Assembly (NCBI GenBank): GCA_900317305.1
Contig: ONGG01000024.1
Location: 1-46,196 of the forward strand
DNA from: an uncultured Prevotellaceae bacterium
GTDB lineage: Bacteria; Bacteroidota; Bacteroidia; Bacteroidales; Bacteroidaceae
Direction: 5' to 3'
DNA length: 46,196 nucleotides
The position numbers were made by a program, and so were the translations under genes. This document shows, in pieces, positions 16,606 through 26,140 of the stretch; positions within the stretch are counted from its first letter, which is position 1, and every line of letters starts with the position of its first letter. The notes beneath the pieces are model-generated. The model searched no databases. It was not told where the DNA came from and saw only the letters and a list, made by a program, of their open reading frames with translations.

Positions 16606-17601
16606 TTATCTGAAACTATCAGTGAGTAGTTTGATTTCTATTTGTGGCGAGATGCGCTCATAGAGGATGTTGTATACGGCATCGAGGATGGGCATGTTGA
16701 CGTGCATGTGGCGGTTGATTTCCTTCATGCACTTGGTGCCGAAGAAACCCTCGGCAATCATCTCCATCTCTATCTGCGCGCTCTTCACGCTGTAGCCCTT
16801 GCCGATCATCGTGCCGAAGACGCGGTTGCGCGAGAAGTTGGAGTAGCCCGTGACCAGCAGGTCGCCCAGGTAGACGGAGTCGTATACATTGCGCTCGAGG
16901 GGGTGGATGGCGGTGAGGAAGCGCGACATCTCCTGCACGGCGTTCGACATGAGCACGGCCTGGAAGTTGTCGCCATATTTCAGGCCGCTGCAGATGCCGG
17001 CGGCGATGGCGTAGACATTCTTGAGCACCGAGGAGTATTCGATGCCGAGCACGTCGCTGCTGGTCTTCGTCTTGATGTAGTTGCTCGAGAGCACCTCGGT
17101 GAAGGCGCGGGCCTTCTCTTGGTCGGCACAGCCCACGGTGAGGTAGGAGAGCCGCTCCAGCGCCACTTCCTCGGCATGCGACGGACCACCGATGCAGGCG
17201 AGATTCTCGTAGGGCACGTCGTAGACGTGGTGGAAATATTCGGAGCACACGAGGTTCTCGTCGGGCACGATGCCCTTGATGGCCGTGACGATGAACTTGT
17301 CGCGGATGCGGGTCTTGAGCTTCTTGAGATGGTTCTTCAGGTAGGGCGACGGGGTGACGAAGACGAGGGTGTCGTAGGTCTCCACCACCTTGTTGATGTC
17401 GCTCGAGAAGAAAATCTCATTGGTGTCGAAGTGGACGCTGGTGAGGTAGGCGGGGTTGTGGCCCATGCGGCGGAAGTCGGCGATGCGGTCGTCGCGGCGC
17501 ATATACCATCCGATGTGGTGGGTGTGGCCCACCACGATCTTGGCAATGGCGGTAGCCCAACTACCTCCGCCGATTATCGCTATCTTCCCGCAGTCGTGCA
17601 T
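16606..17601 (-). CDS. gpsA: NAD(P)-dependent glycerol-3-phosphate dehydrogenase
   Basis: A 331-residue cytosolic enzyme reducing dihydroxyacetone phosphate to sn-glycerol-3-phosphate for phospholipid synthesis. The Rossmann loop is AIIGGGSWATAIAKI near the N-terminus. Family blocks follow: IVTAIKGIVPDENL with the catalytic-region Lys, CIGGPSHAEEVAL, NVYAIAAGICSGLKYGDNFQ (catalytic Lys and Asp region) and GDLLVTGYSNFSRNRVFG. The ATG at 17599-17601 lies 1 nt from the lysS stop, so translation is coupled. Confidence 0.95.
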   Translation of the reverse strand: MHDCGKIAIIGGGSWATAIAKIVVGHTHHIGWYMRRDDRIADFRRMGHNPAYLTSVHFDTNEIFFSSDINKVVETYDTLVFVTPSPYLKNHLKKLKTRIRDKFIVTAIKGIVPDENLVCSEYFHHVYDVPYENLACIGGPSHAEEVALERLSYLTVGCADQEKARAFTEVLSSNYIKTKTSSDVLGIEYSSVLKNVYAIAAGICSGLKYGDNFQAVLMSNAVQEMSRFLTAIHPLERNVYDSVYLGDLLVTGYSNFSRNRVFGTMIGKGYSVKSAQIEMEMIAEGFFGTKCMKEINRHMHVNMPILDAVYNILYERISPQIEIKLLTDSFR

Positions 17602-17602
17602 A

Positions 17603-19348
17603 TCAGTCTTCCTTTGTCTCGGGTTGAGCGGCCTCTATCCAGCGGGCGAACTCGTCGACCTTGGGATTGTCGTAGCCAAGCTTGAATTTCTTGTTCACGC
17701 CGCAGACGTCCATCTGCAGTTTCTGCGGGTTCACGTCCTTGATGTCGCTCACCAGGTAGTAGCCGCACTTGTTGAGCACGGGCACCCACTGCTCGGGCAC
17801 GCCGAGGGCAGCCCATTCGGCCACCGTACTGCGTGGAGCCTTCTTCTCGGGGCGCATCTGTGGGAAGAAGAGCACCTCCTGGATGTAGGTCTTGCCGGTC
17901 ATGAGCATGGTGAGGCGGTCGATGCCGATGCCGATGCCGCTGGTGGGCGGCATACCATACTGCAGGGCGCGCAGGAAGTCCTGGTCGATGATCATCGCCT
18001 CGTCGTCGCCCTTGTCGGCCAGTCGCATCTGCTCCTTGAAGCGCTCCTCCTGGTCGATGGGGTCGTTGAGCTCGCTATAGGCGTTGGCCAGTTCCTTGCC
18101 GTTGACCATCAGTTCGAAACGCTCGGTGAGTCCGGGCTTTGAGCGGTGCATCTTCGTCAGGGGCGACATCTCCACGGGATAGTCGGTGATGAAGGTGGGT
18201 TGGATGAAAGAGCCCTCGCAGGTCTCGCCGAAGATCTCGTCGATGAGCTTGCCCTTGCCCATGGTCTCGTCGACCTCGATGCCCAGTTTCTGGGCGATGG
18301 CGCGAATCTCCTCCTCCGACTTGCCGTCGAGGTCGTAGCCTGTTTTCTCCTTGATGGCGTCGAGGATGGGCAGTCGGCGGTAGGGAGCCTTGAAGCTCAC
18401 CATCTGTCCGTCGATCTCGCACTCCGGCTTGCCATTCACGGCCACGCAGATGGTCTCGAGCAGATGCTCGGTGAACGACATCATCCAGTTGTAGTCCTTA
18501 TACTGCACGTAGAGTTCCATACAGGTGAACTCGGGGTTGTGGTTGCGGTCCATGCCCTCGTTGCGGAAGTTCTTGCCAATCTCGTAGACACCCTCGAAGC
18601 CGCCCACGATGAGGCGCTTGAGATAGAGTTCGGTGGCGATGCGCATGTACATGTCCTGGTCGAGCGCATTGAAATGGGTGATGAACGGACGGGCACTGGC
18701 ACCACCGGCAATCGTCTGCAGCGTGGGGGTCTCCACCTCGGTGTAGCCGGCCTCGTCGAGCACGCGGCGCATGGTGCGTATCACCGTGGCACGCTGCAGG
18801 AAGGTCTCCTTCACACCCTCGTTCACCACGAGGTCGACATAGCGCTGGCGGTAGCGCAGCTCGGGGTCGTCAAACTTGTCGTAGGCCACTCCGTCCTTGT
18901 ATTTCACGATGGGCAGGGGCTTGAGGCTCTTCGACAGCAACGTGAGGCTCTTGGCATGCACGCTGATCTCGCCCGTCTGGGTGCGGAACACGAATCCCTT
19001 GACGCCAATGAAGTCGCCAATATCGAGCAGGCGCTTGAAGACCGTGTTGTAGAGGGTCTTGTCGTCATCGGGGCAGATGTCGTCACGGGTGATATACACC
19101 TGAATGCGGCCCTTGGAGTCTTGCAACTCTGCAAAACTGGCCTTGCCCATCACGCGGCGGCTCATCATGCGGCCGGCGATGACCACATCACGGGGCTCGG
19201 CGTCGTCGTCGAACGATGCCCTGATATCGGTGGAGAAAGCATTGGTGGGGAATTCGGCTGCGGGATAAGGGTCGATGCCCAGCGCGCGCAACTCTTGCAG
19301 ACTCTGGCGCCTGCCTATCTCTTGTTCGCTAAGTTCTAAAATATTCAT
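17603..19348 (-). CDS. lysS: Lysyl-tRNA synthetase (class II) with C-terminal extension
   Basis: A 581-residue enzyme charging tRNA-Lys. The N-terminal OB anticodon-binding domain contains [20 protein letters not shown]. The class II catalytic core has motif 2 [20 protein letters not shown] and motif 3 [15 protein letters not shown]. After the normal end of the core ([11 protein letters not shown]) there are about 90 further residues, including [20 protein letters not shown], which look like a small helix-hairpin-helix module; longer LysS proteins of this kind are usual in Bacteroidetes. The frame is open from 19384, but the ATG at 19348 gives [10 protein letters not shown] and follows the promoter -7 box at 19382-19389. 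It is the first gene of the five-gene operon. Confidence 0.95.
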   Translation of the reverse strand: MNILELSEQEIGRRQSLQELRALGIDPYPAAEFPTNAFSTDIRASFDDDAEPRDVVIAGRMMSRRVMGKASFAELQDSKGRIQVYITRDDICPDDDKTLYNTVFKRLLDIGDFIGVKGFVFRTQTGEISVHAKSLTLLSKSLKPLPIVKYKDGVAYDKFDDPELRYRQRYVDLVVNEGVKETFLQRATVIRTMRRVLDEAGYTEVETPTLQTIAGGASARPFITHFNALDQDMYMRIATELYLKRLIVGGFEGVYEIGKNFRNEGMDRNHNPEFTCMELYVQYKDYNWMMSFTEHLLETICVAVNGKPECEIDGQMVSFKAPYRRLPILDAIKEKTGYDLDGKSEEEIRAIAQKLGIEVDETMGKGKLIDEIFGETCEGSFIQPTFITDYPVEMSPLTKMHRSKPGLTERFELMVNGKELANAYSELNDPIDQEERFKEQMRLADKGDDEAMIIDQDFLRALQYGMPPTSGIGIGIDRLTMLMTGKTYIQEVLFFPQMRPEKKAPRSTVAEWAALGVPEQWVPVLNKCGYYLVSDIKDVNPQKLQMDVCGVNKKFKLGYDNPKVDEFARWIEAAQPETKED

Positions 19349-19381
19349 GAATGTATGTGTGTGTATATGATAACAACGCTG

Positions 19382-19389
19382 CAAAATTA
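19382..19389 (-). promoter_or_regulatory. -7 element of the lysS operon
   Basis: TAATTTTG on the minus strand, followed by C and A as in typical TAnnTTTGCA boxes, lies 33 nt before the lysS ATG. No TTTG is evident at -33. Confidence 0.5.
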
Positions 19390-19535
19390 CGAAATATTTC
19401 CGAAGTGACCTATCTTTTTCTTATTTTTCCTCGTCACGACAGAGGCGATTTGCCCTCATCGGTGCTTTTTCGTGTTTTGCCGCATGGGTTTTAGAAAAAA
19501 TACCCCTCAAGGCATAAAGATTTGAAATAAATTCG

Positions 19536-19543
19536 TAAATTTG
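19536..19543 (+). promoter_or_regulatory. -7 element of the men operon
   Basis: TAAATTTG at 19536-19543 is the best match upstream of the thioesterase gene. The -33 position is weak. The leader that follows contains a CTGCC-tgaa-GGGCAG hairpin (19564-19578) and a 12-codon frame (MEFPFRTNYYEC, 19587-19625) that overlaps the thioesterase start. Confidence 0.4.
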
Positions 19544-19614
19544 CCCGTTAGAACGAAAAACATCTGCCTGAAGGGCAGTTTAAAGAATGGAATTTCCGTT
19601 TAGAACCAATTATT

Positions 19615-20031
19615 ATGAATGTTGACCATATCAAGGAAATTATTGAACGAAGCCCCAATCTTTCTACAGCGCTGGGCATGGAGTTCATCTCCACGCCTGA
19701 TGACGACCTGTGCATGGCCACGATGAAAGTGGACGAGCGCAACAGGCAACCCTTCGGATTCCTCAGCGGTGGCGCATCGCTGGCCCTGGCCGAGAATGTG
19801 GCCGGTGTGGGCTCATCGGCGCTCTGCCCGGGGAAAATCTGCGTGGGTATCAACGTGAGCGGCAGCCACGTGAAAGCGGTGATAGAGGGCGACACGGTGA
19901 CGGCGCTTGCCCATCTGGTGCAGAAAGGCAAGAAGTTGCATGTGTGGAATGTGGAAATCAACAACTCGGCCGGTGAACTGATCTCGCTGGTCTCCGTCAC
20001 CAACTATGTGGTGAGTCCGAAGAACAAATAA
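19615..20031 (+). CDS. menI: Hotdog-fold thioesterase, likely 1,4-dihydroxy-2-naphthoyl-CoA hydrolase
   Basis: A 138-residue PaaI/YbdB-type hotdog protein. Signature stretches are MGMEFIS, the catalytic-loop region RNRQPFGFLSGGASLALAEN (with Asn/Gln and Glu for thioester hydrolysis) and GINVSGSHVKAVIEGDTVTA. As the first gene of a menF-D-B-C-E cluster, it most likely removes CoA from 1,4-dihydroxy-2-naphthoyl-CoA made by MenB. That assignment is from context; the fold is from sequence. Other hotdog thioesterases of the same family act on other CoA esters. The start ATG at 19615 is the only good one. Confidence 0.82.
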   Translation: MNVDHIKEIIERSPNLSTALGMEFISTPDDDLCMATMKVDERNRQPFGFLSGGASLALAENVAGVGSSALCPGKICVGINVSGSHVKAVIEGDTVTALAHLVQKGKKLHVWNVEINNSAGELISLVSVTNYVVSPKNK

Positions 20032-20043
20032 TGTAGGAGGAAC

Positions 20044-21234
20044 ATGGACGTGGAAGAAATAAAAGAGGCAGAAGTAAATATGGAAATGGAAGCGACAAAT
20101 AGCAGAAATATCTCAGGATTTGCCCTATACCGGCTGCCCTACGCGCAGGAATGCTGTATCGTGGCACAGACAAAAGGAAAGCCCGAGCGGCTCTTCTCAA
20201 CGAGTGCCCTCGGGGGCAGGAGCGGTTTTGTGGTGGCGCCATTCAAGCCCGACATGCGGCATCCCGTGATCTTGCTTCAGCCTGATGTCACCATGACGGC
20301 TTCGCCCGACGACCTGCTTGTGAACGACAGTAGCCCGCTGGCCGGGCTGCTGGAGAGGCTGGCGGAGAACACCTTCGACCGGCCGTCGGACGAACCGGTG
20401 AGAGATAACGACAAACGCCACTATGACATCGACTTCGCCAATTTCCACTCGCATATCCTCGAGGGCGAATTCACGAAGATCGTACTTGCCAGGTGCTCGC
20501 GTGAGGAGCGTCCCGATGCCATCACCCCCATCCAACTTTTCGTGAAGGCCTGCGAGCTGTATCCCAGGATGTTCGTGGCGCTGGTCTCCACCAAGGTGAG
20601 CGGCACATGGCTCATGGCCACTCCCGAGGTGCTGCTCCAAGGCGACGGCAAGCGATGGATGACCATGTCGCTGGCAGGAACGATGAACCTCACGGGCAAA
20701 CTGCTCGATTTCGACAACCCTCCCTCGCCCGGCAAGCCTGTCGACGACAGCGAGATAGGATGGAGCATAAAGAACATCCAGGAGCAGCGGTTTGTCTCTA
20801 CCTATATCACCGAGTGCCTGGAACAGTATGCCTCCGACATTGTGGAGAAAGGTCCATTTACGATGAGGGCCGGCGACCTGGTGCACTTGAGAAGTGATTT
20901 CGAGTTCAGCCTGCCCGACGACAACTGCATCGGCGACCTGATCAACACGCTCTATCCCACACCCGCCGTCTGCGGACTGCCCAAGGAGTCGTCGCTCGAC
21001 TTCATCGTGGCGAACGAATTTGCGCCGAGACTCTACTACAGTGGCTTCGTGGGACCCTTGGGCATGGATGGCCACACGCATCTCTATGTGTCGCTCAGAT
21101 GCATGCGCGTGGACAGCGATGGATGCTCGCTCTATGCCGGAGGCGGACTGCTGGCCGACAGCAATATGGACGCCGAGTGGATGGAGACGGAATTCAAGAT
21201 GGACACCATGCGCAAGCTCCTGAAAACCCAATAG
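20044..21234 (+). CDS. menF: Isochorismate synthase
   Basis: A 396-residue chorismate-utilising enzyme that isomerises chorismate to isochorismate, the first committed step of menaquinone synthesis. The C-terminal two-thirds is the chorismate-binding domain, with ILEGEFTKIVLARCSREERP, a FVALVSTKVSGTWLMATPE block, SLAGTMNLTG, GWSIKNIQEQRFVSTYI, TPAVCGLPKE, YYSGFVGPLG and the final LYAGGGLLADSNMDAEWMET. The N-terminal 130 residues are the divergent part. It begins 12 nt after the thioesterase and ends 3 nt before menD. Confidence 0.93.
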   Translation: MDVEEIKEAEVNMEMEATNSRNISGFALYRLPYAQECCIVAQTKGKPERLFSTSALGGRSGFVVAPFKPDMRHPVILLQPDVTMTASPDDLLVNDSSPLAGLLERLAENTFDRPSDEPVRDNDKRHYDIDFANFHSHILEGEFTKIVLARCSREERPDAITPIQLFVKACELYPRMFVALVSTKVSGTWLMATPEVLLQGDGKRWMTMSLAGTMNLTGKLLDFDNPPSPGKPVDDSEIGWSIKNIQEQRFVSTYITECLEQYASDIVEKGPFTMRAGDLVHLRSDFEFSLPDDNCIGDLINTLYPTPAVCGLPKESSLDFIVANEFAPRLYYSGFVGPLGMDGHTHLYVSLRCMRVDSDGCSLYAGGGLLADSNMDAEWMETEFKMDTMRKLLKTQ

Positions 21235-21237
21235 AAC

Positions 21238-22944
21238 ATGTTTGTAAACAGCGAAAACGTGAATATCCTCACCTCACTGCTCCTGCAGCATGGGGTAAGG
21301 GAGGCCGTGGTGTGCCCCGGCAGCAGGAACGCACCCATCGTGCACAACCTGAACGCATGTGGTGAGATAAGGTGCTGGCCGGTGACCGATGAGCGCAGCG
21401 CGGGATTCTTCGCGCTGGGGATGGCGCAGGCCGCACGGCAACCCGTGGTGGTGTGCGTCACCTCGGGAACGGCCGTGCTCAACCTGGCACCAGCCGTGGC
21501 GGAGGCGTTCTACCAGCATGTGCCGCTCGTGGTGGTCTCGGCCGACAGGCCGGAGCCTTGGATCGGTCAGCTCGACGGACAGACCCTGCCTCAGCAGCAT
21601 GTCTTCGGACAGTTGGTGAGAAAAGCCGTGGCCCTGCCGGTGGCGGTGGACAACGACACCGACAGGTGGCATTGCAACCGGCTCGTCAACGAGGCGATGC
21701 TGGCCACCTCATTTCCCGTCGCCGGACCGGTGCACATCAACGTGCCCATCGCCGAACCGCTCTTCCGGTTCGATGTAGACCGGTTGCCCGACGAACGGGT
21801 CATCAGACGCGTGGCTTCAGGAGCATTGGAGACAGGCCGAATGGTGGTGAGGCGGATCATGGAGGCCGAAAGACCGATGGTGGTGGTAGGCCAACACTAC
21901 TGCGACTACAGCCGCATCGACAAAGCCGCCTGCCTGAAGGGCGTGACCTTCCTACGGCAACAGGGGGTGTGGCTGAGTGAACGGCTCACCGACCTGAGCG
22001 ACCATTCCTGGCATGTGGACGAGGCGATGGCCGTAGTAGGCGAGGATGCTTCGTTCTTGCCCGACCTCGTCGTTTATATGGGCGAGACGGTGGTGAGCAA
22101 ACGGCTGAGACAATTCCTGCGAAGGGCAGAGCATGCCGAGGTAATGATGGTGACGGCCGATGGCGAGGTGAGTGATGTGACCATGCACGCCACACAAGTG
22201 GTAGTGGCTTCGCCAGAGGATGTGTTGCTGGCAGCCGCCGAGGCCAGCGATAGCCTGGTATCATCCCCTACAGGAAATGGCATGGCCTATCGTGAGCAAT
22301 GGGACAGCGTGTTGCGCAATGTGGCACAGCATGCCGACGACTATATGCCTCCCTTCTCGCAGATGGCCGCCGTGCGCTATCTGGAGGAGCAACTCGAGGA
22401 TTTGGAACTGGACTATGACGTGCATTACGCCAACAGCATGGCCGTGAGATTGGCCAATATCTATGCCGGTCATCCCGTTTGGTGCAACCGTGGGGTGAAT
22501 GGCATCGACGGGTCGGTGTCCACCGCCGTGGGCTTCGCCGCCGCAAAAGGCGACGACCATATGGTGGTGTGCGTGACGGGCGACCTCAGTTTCTTCTACG
22601 ACCAGAACGCGTTGTGGAACCAGAACCTGAAGGGCAACCTGCGCGTGGTGCTGCTCAATAACGGCAGGGGCGGCATCTTCGGCAGTCTGCCTGGACTGCG
22701 TGACAGCGATGCCCTGCACCGCTTCGTGGGGGGCGACCATGCCACGCACGCAGAAGGCATCTGCATGCAGAACGATATCGGGTATATCCGCGCCACCGAC
22801 ACCGATGCGATGAAGGTGGGAATAGTGAGGCTGCTCACCGAGCGTACCCGCCGCCCTATGGTCCTCGAGGTGGTGACCGACGCCGATACCGACAATGCCG
22901 TTGTCGGGGCATACTACAAGATGCTCACCGCCCCAACCCGATAA
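21238..22944 (+). CDS. menD: 2-succinyl-5-enolpyruvyl-6-hydroxy-3-cyclohexene-1-carboxylate synthase
   Basis: A 568-residue thiamine diphosphate enzyme that joins 2-oxoglutarate and isochorismate (SEPHCHC synthase). The N-terminal Pyr domain begins with [20 protein letters not shown] and CPGSRNAP and contains [16 protein letters not shown]. The ThDP/Mg-binding motif in the C-terminal PP domain is [18 protein letters not shown], followed by [11 protein letters not shown]. The length is normal. The start lies 3 nt after menF; menB begins 31 nt after its stop. Confidence 0.96.
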   Translation: MFVNSENVNILTSLLLQHGVREAVVCPGSRNAPIVHNLNACGEIRCWPVTDERSAGFFALGMAQAARQPVVVCVTSGTAVLNLAPAVAEAFYQHVPLVVVSADRPEPWIGQLDGQTLPQQHVFGQLVRKAVALPVAVDNDTDRWHCNRLVNEAMLATSFPVAGPVHINVPIAEPLFRFDVDRLPDERVIRRVASGALETGRMVVRRIMEAERPMVVVGQHYCDYSRIDKAACLKGVTFLRQQGVWLSERLTDLSDHSWHVDEAMAVVGEDASFLPDLVVYMGETVVSKRLRQFLRRAEHAEVMMVTADGEVSDVTMHATQVVVASPEDVLLAAAEASDSLVSSPTGNGMAYREQWDSVLRNVAQHADDYMPPFSQMAAVRYLEEQLEDLELDYDVHYANSMAVRLANIYAGHPVWCNRGVNGIDGSVSTAVGFAAAKGDDHMVVCVTGDLSFFYDQNALWNQNLKGNLRVVLLNNGRGGIFGSLPGLRDSDALHRFVGGDHATHAEGICMQNDIGYIRATDTDAMKVGIVRLLTERTRRPMVLEVVTDADTDNAVVGAYYKMLTAPTR

Positions 22945-22975
22945 ACCAGCGAAACATCATCAACATCATTTCAAT

Positions 22976-23797
22976 ATGGCACAAAGAGAATGGAAGAAAA
23001 TCAGGGATTTCGATGAAATCCTCTTCGAAGAATACAATGGGATTGCCAAAATCACCATCAACCGCCCGAGATACCGCAACGCCTTCACCCCGAAGACCAC
23101 GCTCGAACTCTCTCAGGCCTTCAACTACTGCCGCGAGGCGCAGGATATCAGTGTGGTGCTGCTTACCGGAGCCGGCGACAAGGCCTTCTGCTCGGGTGGC
23201 GACATGCATGTGAAGGGCCGTGGGGGATATGTGGACGACGAGGGCGTGCCCCGGCTGAGTGTGCTCGATGTGCAGATGCAGATCAGGCGGTTGCCCAAAC
23301 CGGTGATTGCCATGGTGAACGGATTTGCCATCGGTGGCGGACATGTGCTGCACTTGGTGTGCGACCTCACCATCGCCAGCGAAAATGCCATCTTCGGACA
23401 GACCGGACCGAAGGTGGGGTCGTTCGACGCCGGATTCGGTTCCTCCTACCTGGCACGCATCGTGGGACAGAAGAAGGCCCGCGAGATATGGTTCCTGTGC
23501 CGGCAGTATACCGCTCAGGAGGCAGAGCGCATGGGAATGGTGAACAAGGTGGTGCCGCTCGAGCGACTGGAGGACGAGTGCGTGGAATGGGCCGAGACCA
23601 TGATGGAGCGCAGTCCGATGGCGCTCAGGATGATCAAGGCCGGACTGAATGCCGAACTCGACGGTCAGGCTGGCATCCAGCAACTGGCTGGCGACTGCAC
23701 CATGCTCTACTATTTCCTCGACGAGGCCCAGGAGGGCGGAAAGGCATTCCTTGAGAAACGGAAACCCGATTTCAAGAAATATCCCAAGATGCCGTGA
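22976..23797 (+). CDS. menB: 1,4-dihydroxy-2-naphthoyl-CoA synthase
   Basis: A 273-residue crotonase-fold enzyme that closes the ring of o-succinylbenzoyl-CoA. Conserved blocks are [28 protein letters not shown] (the flexible oxyanion region), [20 protein letters not shown] and [20 protein letters not shown], with the Asp and Ser/Tyr residues used by MenB. The open frame begins at 22895 inside menD, but the ATG at 22976 gives the standard start [19 protein letters not shown] 9-bp repeat tract separates it from menC. Confidence 0.96.
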   Translation: MAQREWKKIRDFDEILFEEYNGIAKITINRPRYRNAFTPKTTLELSQAFNYCREAQDISVVLLTGAGDKAFCSGGDMHVKGRGGYVDDEGVPRLSVLDVQMQIRRLPKPVIAMVNGFAIGGGHVLHLVCDLTIASENAIFGQTGPKVGSFDAGFGSSYLARIVGQKKAREIWFLCRQYTAQEAERMGMVNKVVPLERLEDECVEWAETMMERSPMALRMIKAGLNAELDGQAGIQQLAGDCTMLYYFLDEAQEGGKAFLEKRKPDFKKYPKMP

Positions 23798-23812
23798 TAC
23801 AGGCCACTTGGT

Positions 23813-23866
23813 GGACTCTAAGGACTCTAAGGACTCTAAGGACTCTAAGGTCCTTAAGGTCCTTTC
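23813..23866. repeat. 9-bp tandem repeat tract (GGACTCTAA type) between menB and menC
   Basis: Four perfect GGACTCTAA units (23813-23848) are followed by GGTCCTTAA and GGTCCTTTC. The tract lies 15 nt after the menB stop, inside the men operon. The GGTCCTTAA unit is shared with the tract at 41851-41931. Confidence 0.9.
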
Positions 23867-23885
23867 AGGGCTAATAACTACAACG

Positions 23886-24914
23886 ATGCGAATACAGATA
23901 GAGAAGCGGTTGTTTCATTTCCGGCAACCGGCAGGCACTTCGCGTGGGACATACACCACACGCACCTCGTGGATGCTCCATGCTACCGACGAGAGCAAGC
24001 CCGAATGCGTGGGGGTGGGGGAGTGCGCTCCCTTGCCCAAACTCAGTTGCGACGACATTCCCGACTATGAGCGTGTGCTCCGCGAGATGTGTGATGTGGT
24101 GGAGCGCACGGGAGAGATACCCTATGCGCTGCTGCGTCCATACCCGTCGATGCTTTTTGGACTGGAGACGGCACTCCTCAGTCTGAGAAATGGCGACGTG
24201 CTTTTCGATACGCCCTTCACACGGGGCGAGGAGGGCATCACCATCAACGGACTGGTATGGATGGGGTCGTTCGAGGAGATGCGGCGGCGTATGGAGGAGA
24301 AAATCGACCAAGGATTCGGTTGTGTGAAACTGAAAATCGGTGCCATCGATTTCGACAGCGAACTCGCCCTCGTCAAGAGTCTGCGGCAGCGCTTCTCGTC
24401 GCAGGTGATGACACTGAGGGTGGATGCCAATGGCGCCTTCTCGCCCCTGGATGCCATGGACAAACTGCGCCAGTTGGCCCCCTACGACATCCATTCCATC
24501 GAGCAGCCCATCCGTCAGCGCCAGTGGCATGAGATGGCACGCCTGTGCAAGACCACGCCGATACCGATAGCCCTCGACGAGGAACTGATCGGGGTGAACA
24601 GTCCTGAAATGAAAACTGACTTGCTCGACACCATCCGTCCACAGTACATCATCCTCAAGCCCTCGCTCCATGGAGGCATGAGGGGAAGTGAGGAGTGGAT
24701 AGCGCTGGCCCGGCAGAAAGGTATAGGAAGTTGGATAACCAGTGCGCTTGAGAGCAATGTCGGGCTGAACGCCATCGCCCAGTTTACCGCAAAGATCTAC
24801 CCCGACGGGCTCCATGCCCCACAAGGGTTGGGCACCGGACAACTCTTCACCGACAATATCGAGTCTCCCCTTCACATCGAGGGAGAAAAACTGTGGTATA
24901 ATCCTGATTTTTAG
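23886..24914 (+). CDS. menC: o-Succinylbenzoate synthase
   Basis: A 342-residue enolase-superfamily enzyme that dehydrates SHCHC to o-succinylbenzoate. Catalytic features in order are the KxK motif in CVKLKIG, the metal ligand Asp in LRVDANGAF, Glu in SIEQPI, Asp-Glu in ALDEELIG and the second catalytic Lys in YIILKPSLHGG. The N-terminal cap has ECAPLPKLS. The open frame extends upstream through the 9-bp repeat into menB, but the ATG at 23886 gives a normal MenC N-terminus (MRIQIEKRLFHFRQPAGTSR). Confidence 0.94.
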   Translation: MRIQIEKRLFHFRQPAGTSRGTYTTRTSWMLHATDESKPECVGVGECAPLPKLSCDDIPDYERVLREMCDVVERTGEIPYALLRPYPSMLFGLETALLSLRNGDVLFDTPFTRGEEGITINGLVWMGSFEEMRRRMEEKIDQGFGCVKLKIGAIDFDSELALVKSLRQRFSSQVMTLRVDANGAFSPLDAMDKLRQLAPYDIHSIEQPIRQRQWHEMARLCKTTPIPIALDEELIGVNSPEMKTDLLDTIRPQYIILKPSLHGGMRGSEEWIALARQKGIGSWITSALESNVGLNAIAQFTAKIYPDGLHAPQGLGTGQLFTDNIESPLHIEGEKLWYNPDF

Positions 24915-24927
24915 CAGAAACACATAG

Positions 24928-25896
24928 ATGACACTCGAGGAATTCCTTGACGAATGGCATAACGATGATGACAGCATCGTTGTGAAAACCAGTGGGTCGA
25001 CGGGCGCGCCGAAACTGCTGCGTGTGGAGAAATGCAGAATGGAGGCCAGTGCGAGGATGACCCTGCGGTTCCTTGGTCTGCACCCTGGACAGACGGCACT
25101 CCTCTGCATGCCGCTCGATTATATCGCTGCCAAAATGATGGTGGTGAGGGCTTTGGTGGGCAACCTGAGGCTGGTGTCGGTGGAACCATCCGGCCATCCG
25201 CTTGCCGACGCAGGGGTGGGGGATACACCCATCGATTTCGCCGCCATGGTGCCATTGCAAGTCTACGACACACTCTTGGTGCCAGAGGAGAAGGAACGGC
25301 TCAGGAAGGTGGGGCAACTGATTATCGGAGGCGGGGCGGTGAGCCATTCGCTGGCCCGTGAGCTGGCCTGCTTGCCCAATCCCATTTGGAGCACCTATGG
25401 CATGACCGAGACGCTCTCGCACGTGGCCATGCGTCGCCTGAACGGCCCTCAGTCGGATTCTTGGTATACACCGCTTGAGGGAGTGAACATCGGTCAAGAC
25501 AACGACGGATGCCTAACGATCGACGCCCCCTCGATTTGTCCGCACCCCTTGCATACCAATGATGTGGTGCGCCTGCACGATGATGGCAAGCGCTTCATGG
25601 TGCTTGGCCGGAAAGACAATGTGGTGTGTTGTGGTGGCGTGAAGATACAGGCCGAGGAGGTGGAAGAAAGACTGCAGCCCTATATCGACGCACCCTTTTT
25701 TGTGGGCAAGGAGAAGGACGATAAGTTCGGTGAAATCCTTGTCCTTGTGGTTGAGAAGAGGGATAAAAAATTATTGGAAGACATTATTGGCAATGTCCTC
25801 CCTAAATATTGGCGACCTCGAAAAATCTATTCTGTAGAGAAGCTGCCTCTTACGGAGACAGGTAAGCCAAAACGTTTTGTAAATGATTTTGGATGA
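24928..25896 (+). CDS. menE: o-Succinylbenzoate-CoA ligase, compact form
   Basis: A 322-residue adenylate-forming enzyme that activates o-succinylbenzoate to its CoA ester. The phosphate loop TSGSTGAPK is at residues 22-30, unusually near the start. STYGMTETLSHVA, DVVRLHDDGKRF, the hinge LGRKDNVVCCGGVKIQAEEV and the catalytic C-terminal Lys in LTETGKPKRF follow. Typical MenE is 450-500 residues, so the N-terminal subdomain is largely missing; compact MenE is usual in Bacteroidetes and the gene looks intact. It is the last gene of the men operon, and a hairpin overlaps its stop codon. Confidence 0.92.
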   Translation: MTLEEFLDEWHNDDDSIVVKTSGSTGAPKLLRVEKCRMEASARMTLRFLGLHPGQTALLCMPLDYIAAKMMVVRALVGNLRLVSVEPSGHPLADAGVGDTPIDFAAMVPLQVYDTLLVPEEKERLRKVGQLIIGGGAVSHSLARELACLPNPIWSTYGMTETLSHVAMRRLNGPQSDSWYTPLEGVNIGQDNDGCLTIDAPSICPHPLHTNDVVRLHDDGKRFMVLGRKDNVVCCGGVKIQAEEVEERLQPYIDAPFFVGKEKDDKFGEILVLVVEKRDKKLLEDIIGNVLPKYWRPRKIYSVEKLPLTETGKPKRFVNDFG

Positions 25897-25922
25897 CGGA
25901 TACCATTTGGTATTCGTCATCC
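25891..25922. terminator. Hairpin at the end of the men operon
   Basis: GGATGACGGATACCA (25891-25905) pairs with TGGTATTCGTCATCC (25908-25922) with one G-T pair and a 2-nt loop. The stem includes the menE stop codon. There is no long T run on either side, so it may act as a transcript-end stabiliser or a weak bidirectional terminator. Confidence 0.55.
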
Positions 25923-25933
25923 AAAACAATCAT

Positions 25934-26140
25934 TTAGAATTTCTCGTCAGCCTCGGCCTTGTTAGCTTCCTCGTCCCAAACACTCTTGCTGGTGGGAAGT
26001 CTATCGTATGCGTCATCCCATACACCAGTGTTGCCTTCTACAGGCTCGGAGGTGGGAGTTCCCATAGGATTCTCAAGTACAGAATTGTAGAGTTCAATGT
26101 CTACGTAAATTGCCTCTGGCTTCAAATACTCTTTTTTCAT
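25934..26140 (-). CDS. Small MKKxYxxP-family protein A (68 residues), function unknown
   Basis: A 68-residue acidic protein. It starts MKKEYLKPEAIYVDIELYN, continues through VLENPMGTPTSEPVEGNTG and WDDAYDRLPTSKSVWDEE, and ends EADEKF. The 59-residue protein at 29814-29993 matches it in the MKKxYxxP start, a central G-x-(T)S..PV.G..G and a C-terminal SKS(N)VWD. Neither has a signal peptide, membrane helix or cysteine cluster. Similar short proteins occur near secreted proteins in Prevotella and Bacteroides as I recall, without known function. The in-frame GTG at 26254 would add a basic 38-residue leader but lies past the predicted transcription start region; the ATG at 26140 is preferred. It follows the dockerin-protein gene and has its own promoter. 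Confidence 0.7.
   Translation of the reverse strand: MKKEYLKPEAIYVDIELYNSVLENPMGTPTSEPVEGNTGVWDDAYDRLPTSKSVWDEEANKAEADEKF

Noticed and set aside
23649-23885. Longer MenC starting inside menB
   Set aside because: The upstream part is another frame of menB plus the 9-bp repeat; standard MenC begins at 23886.
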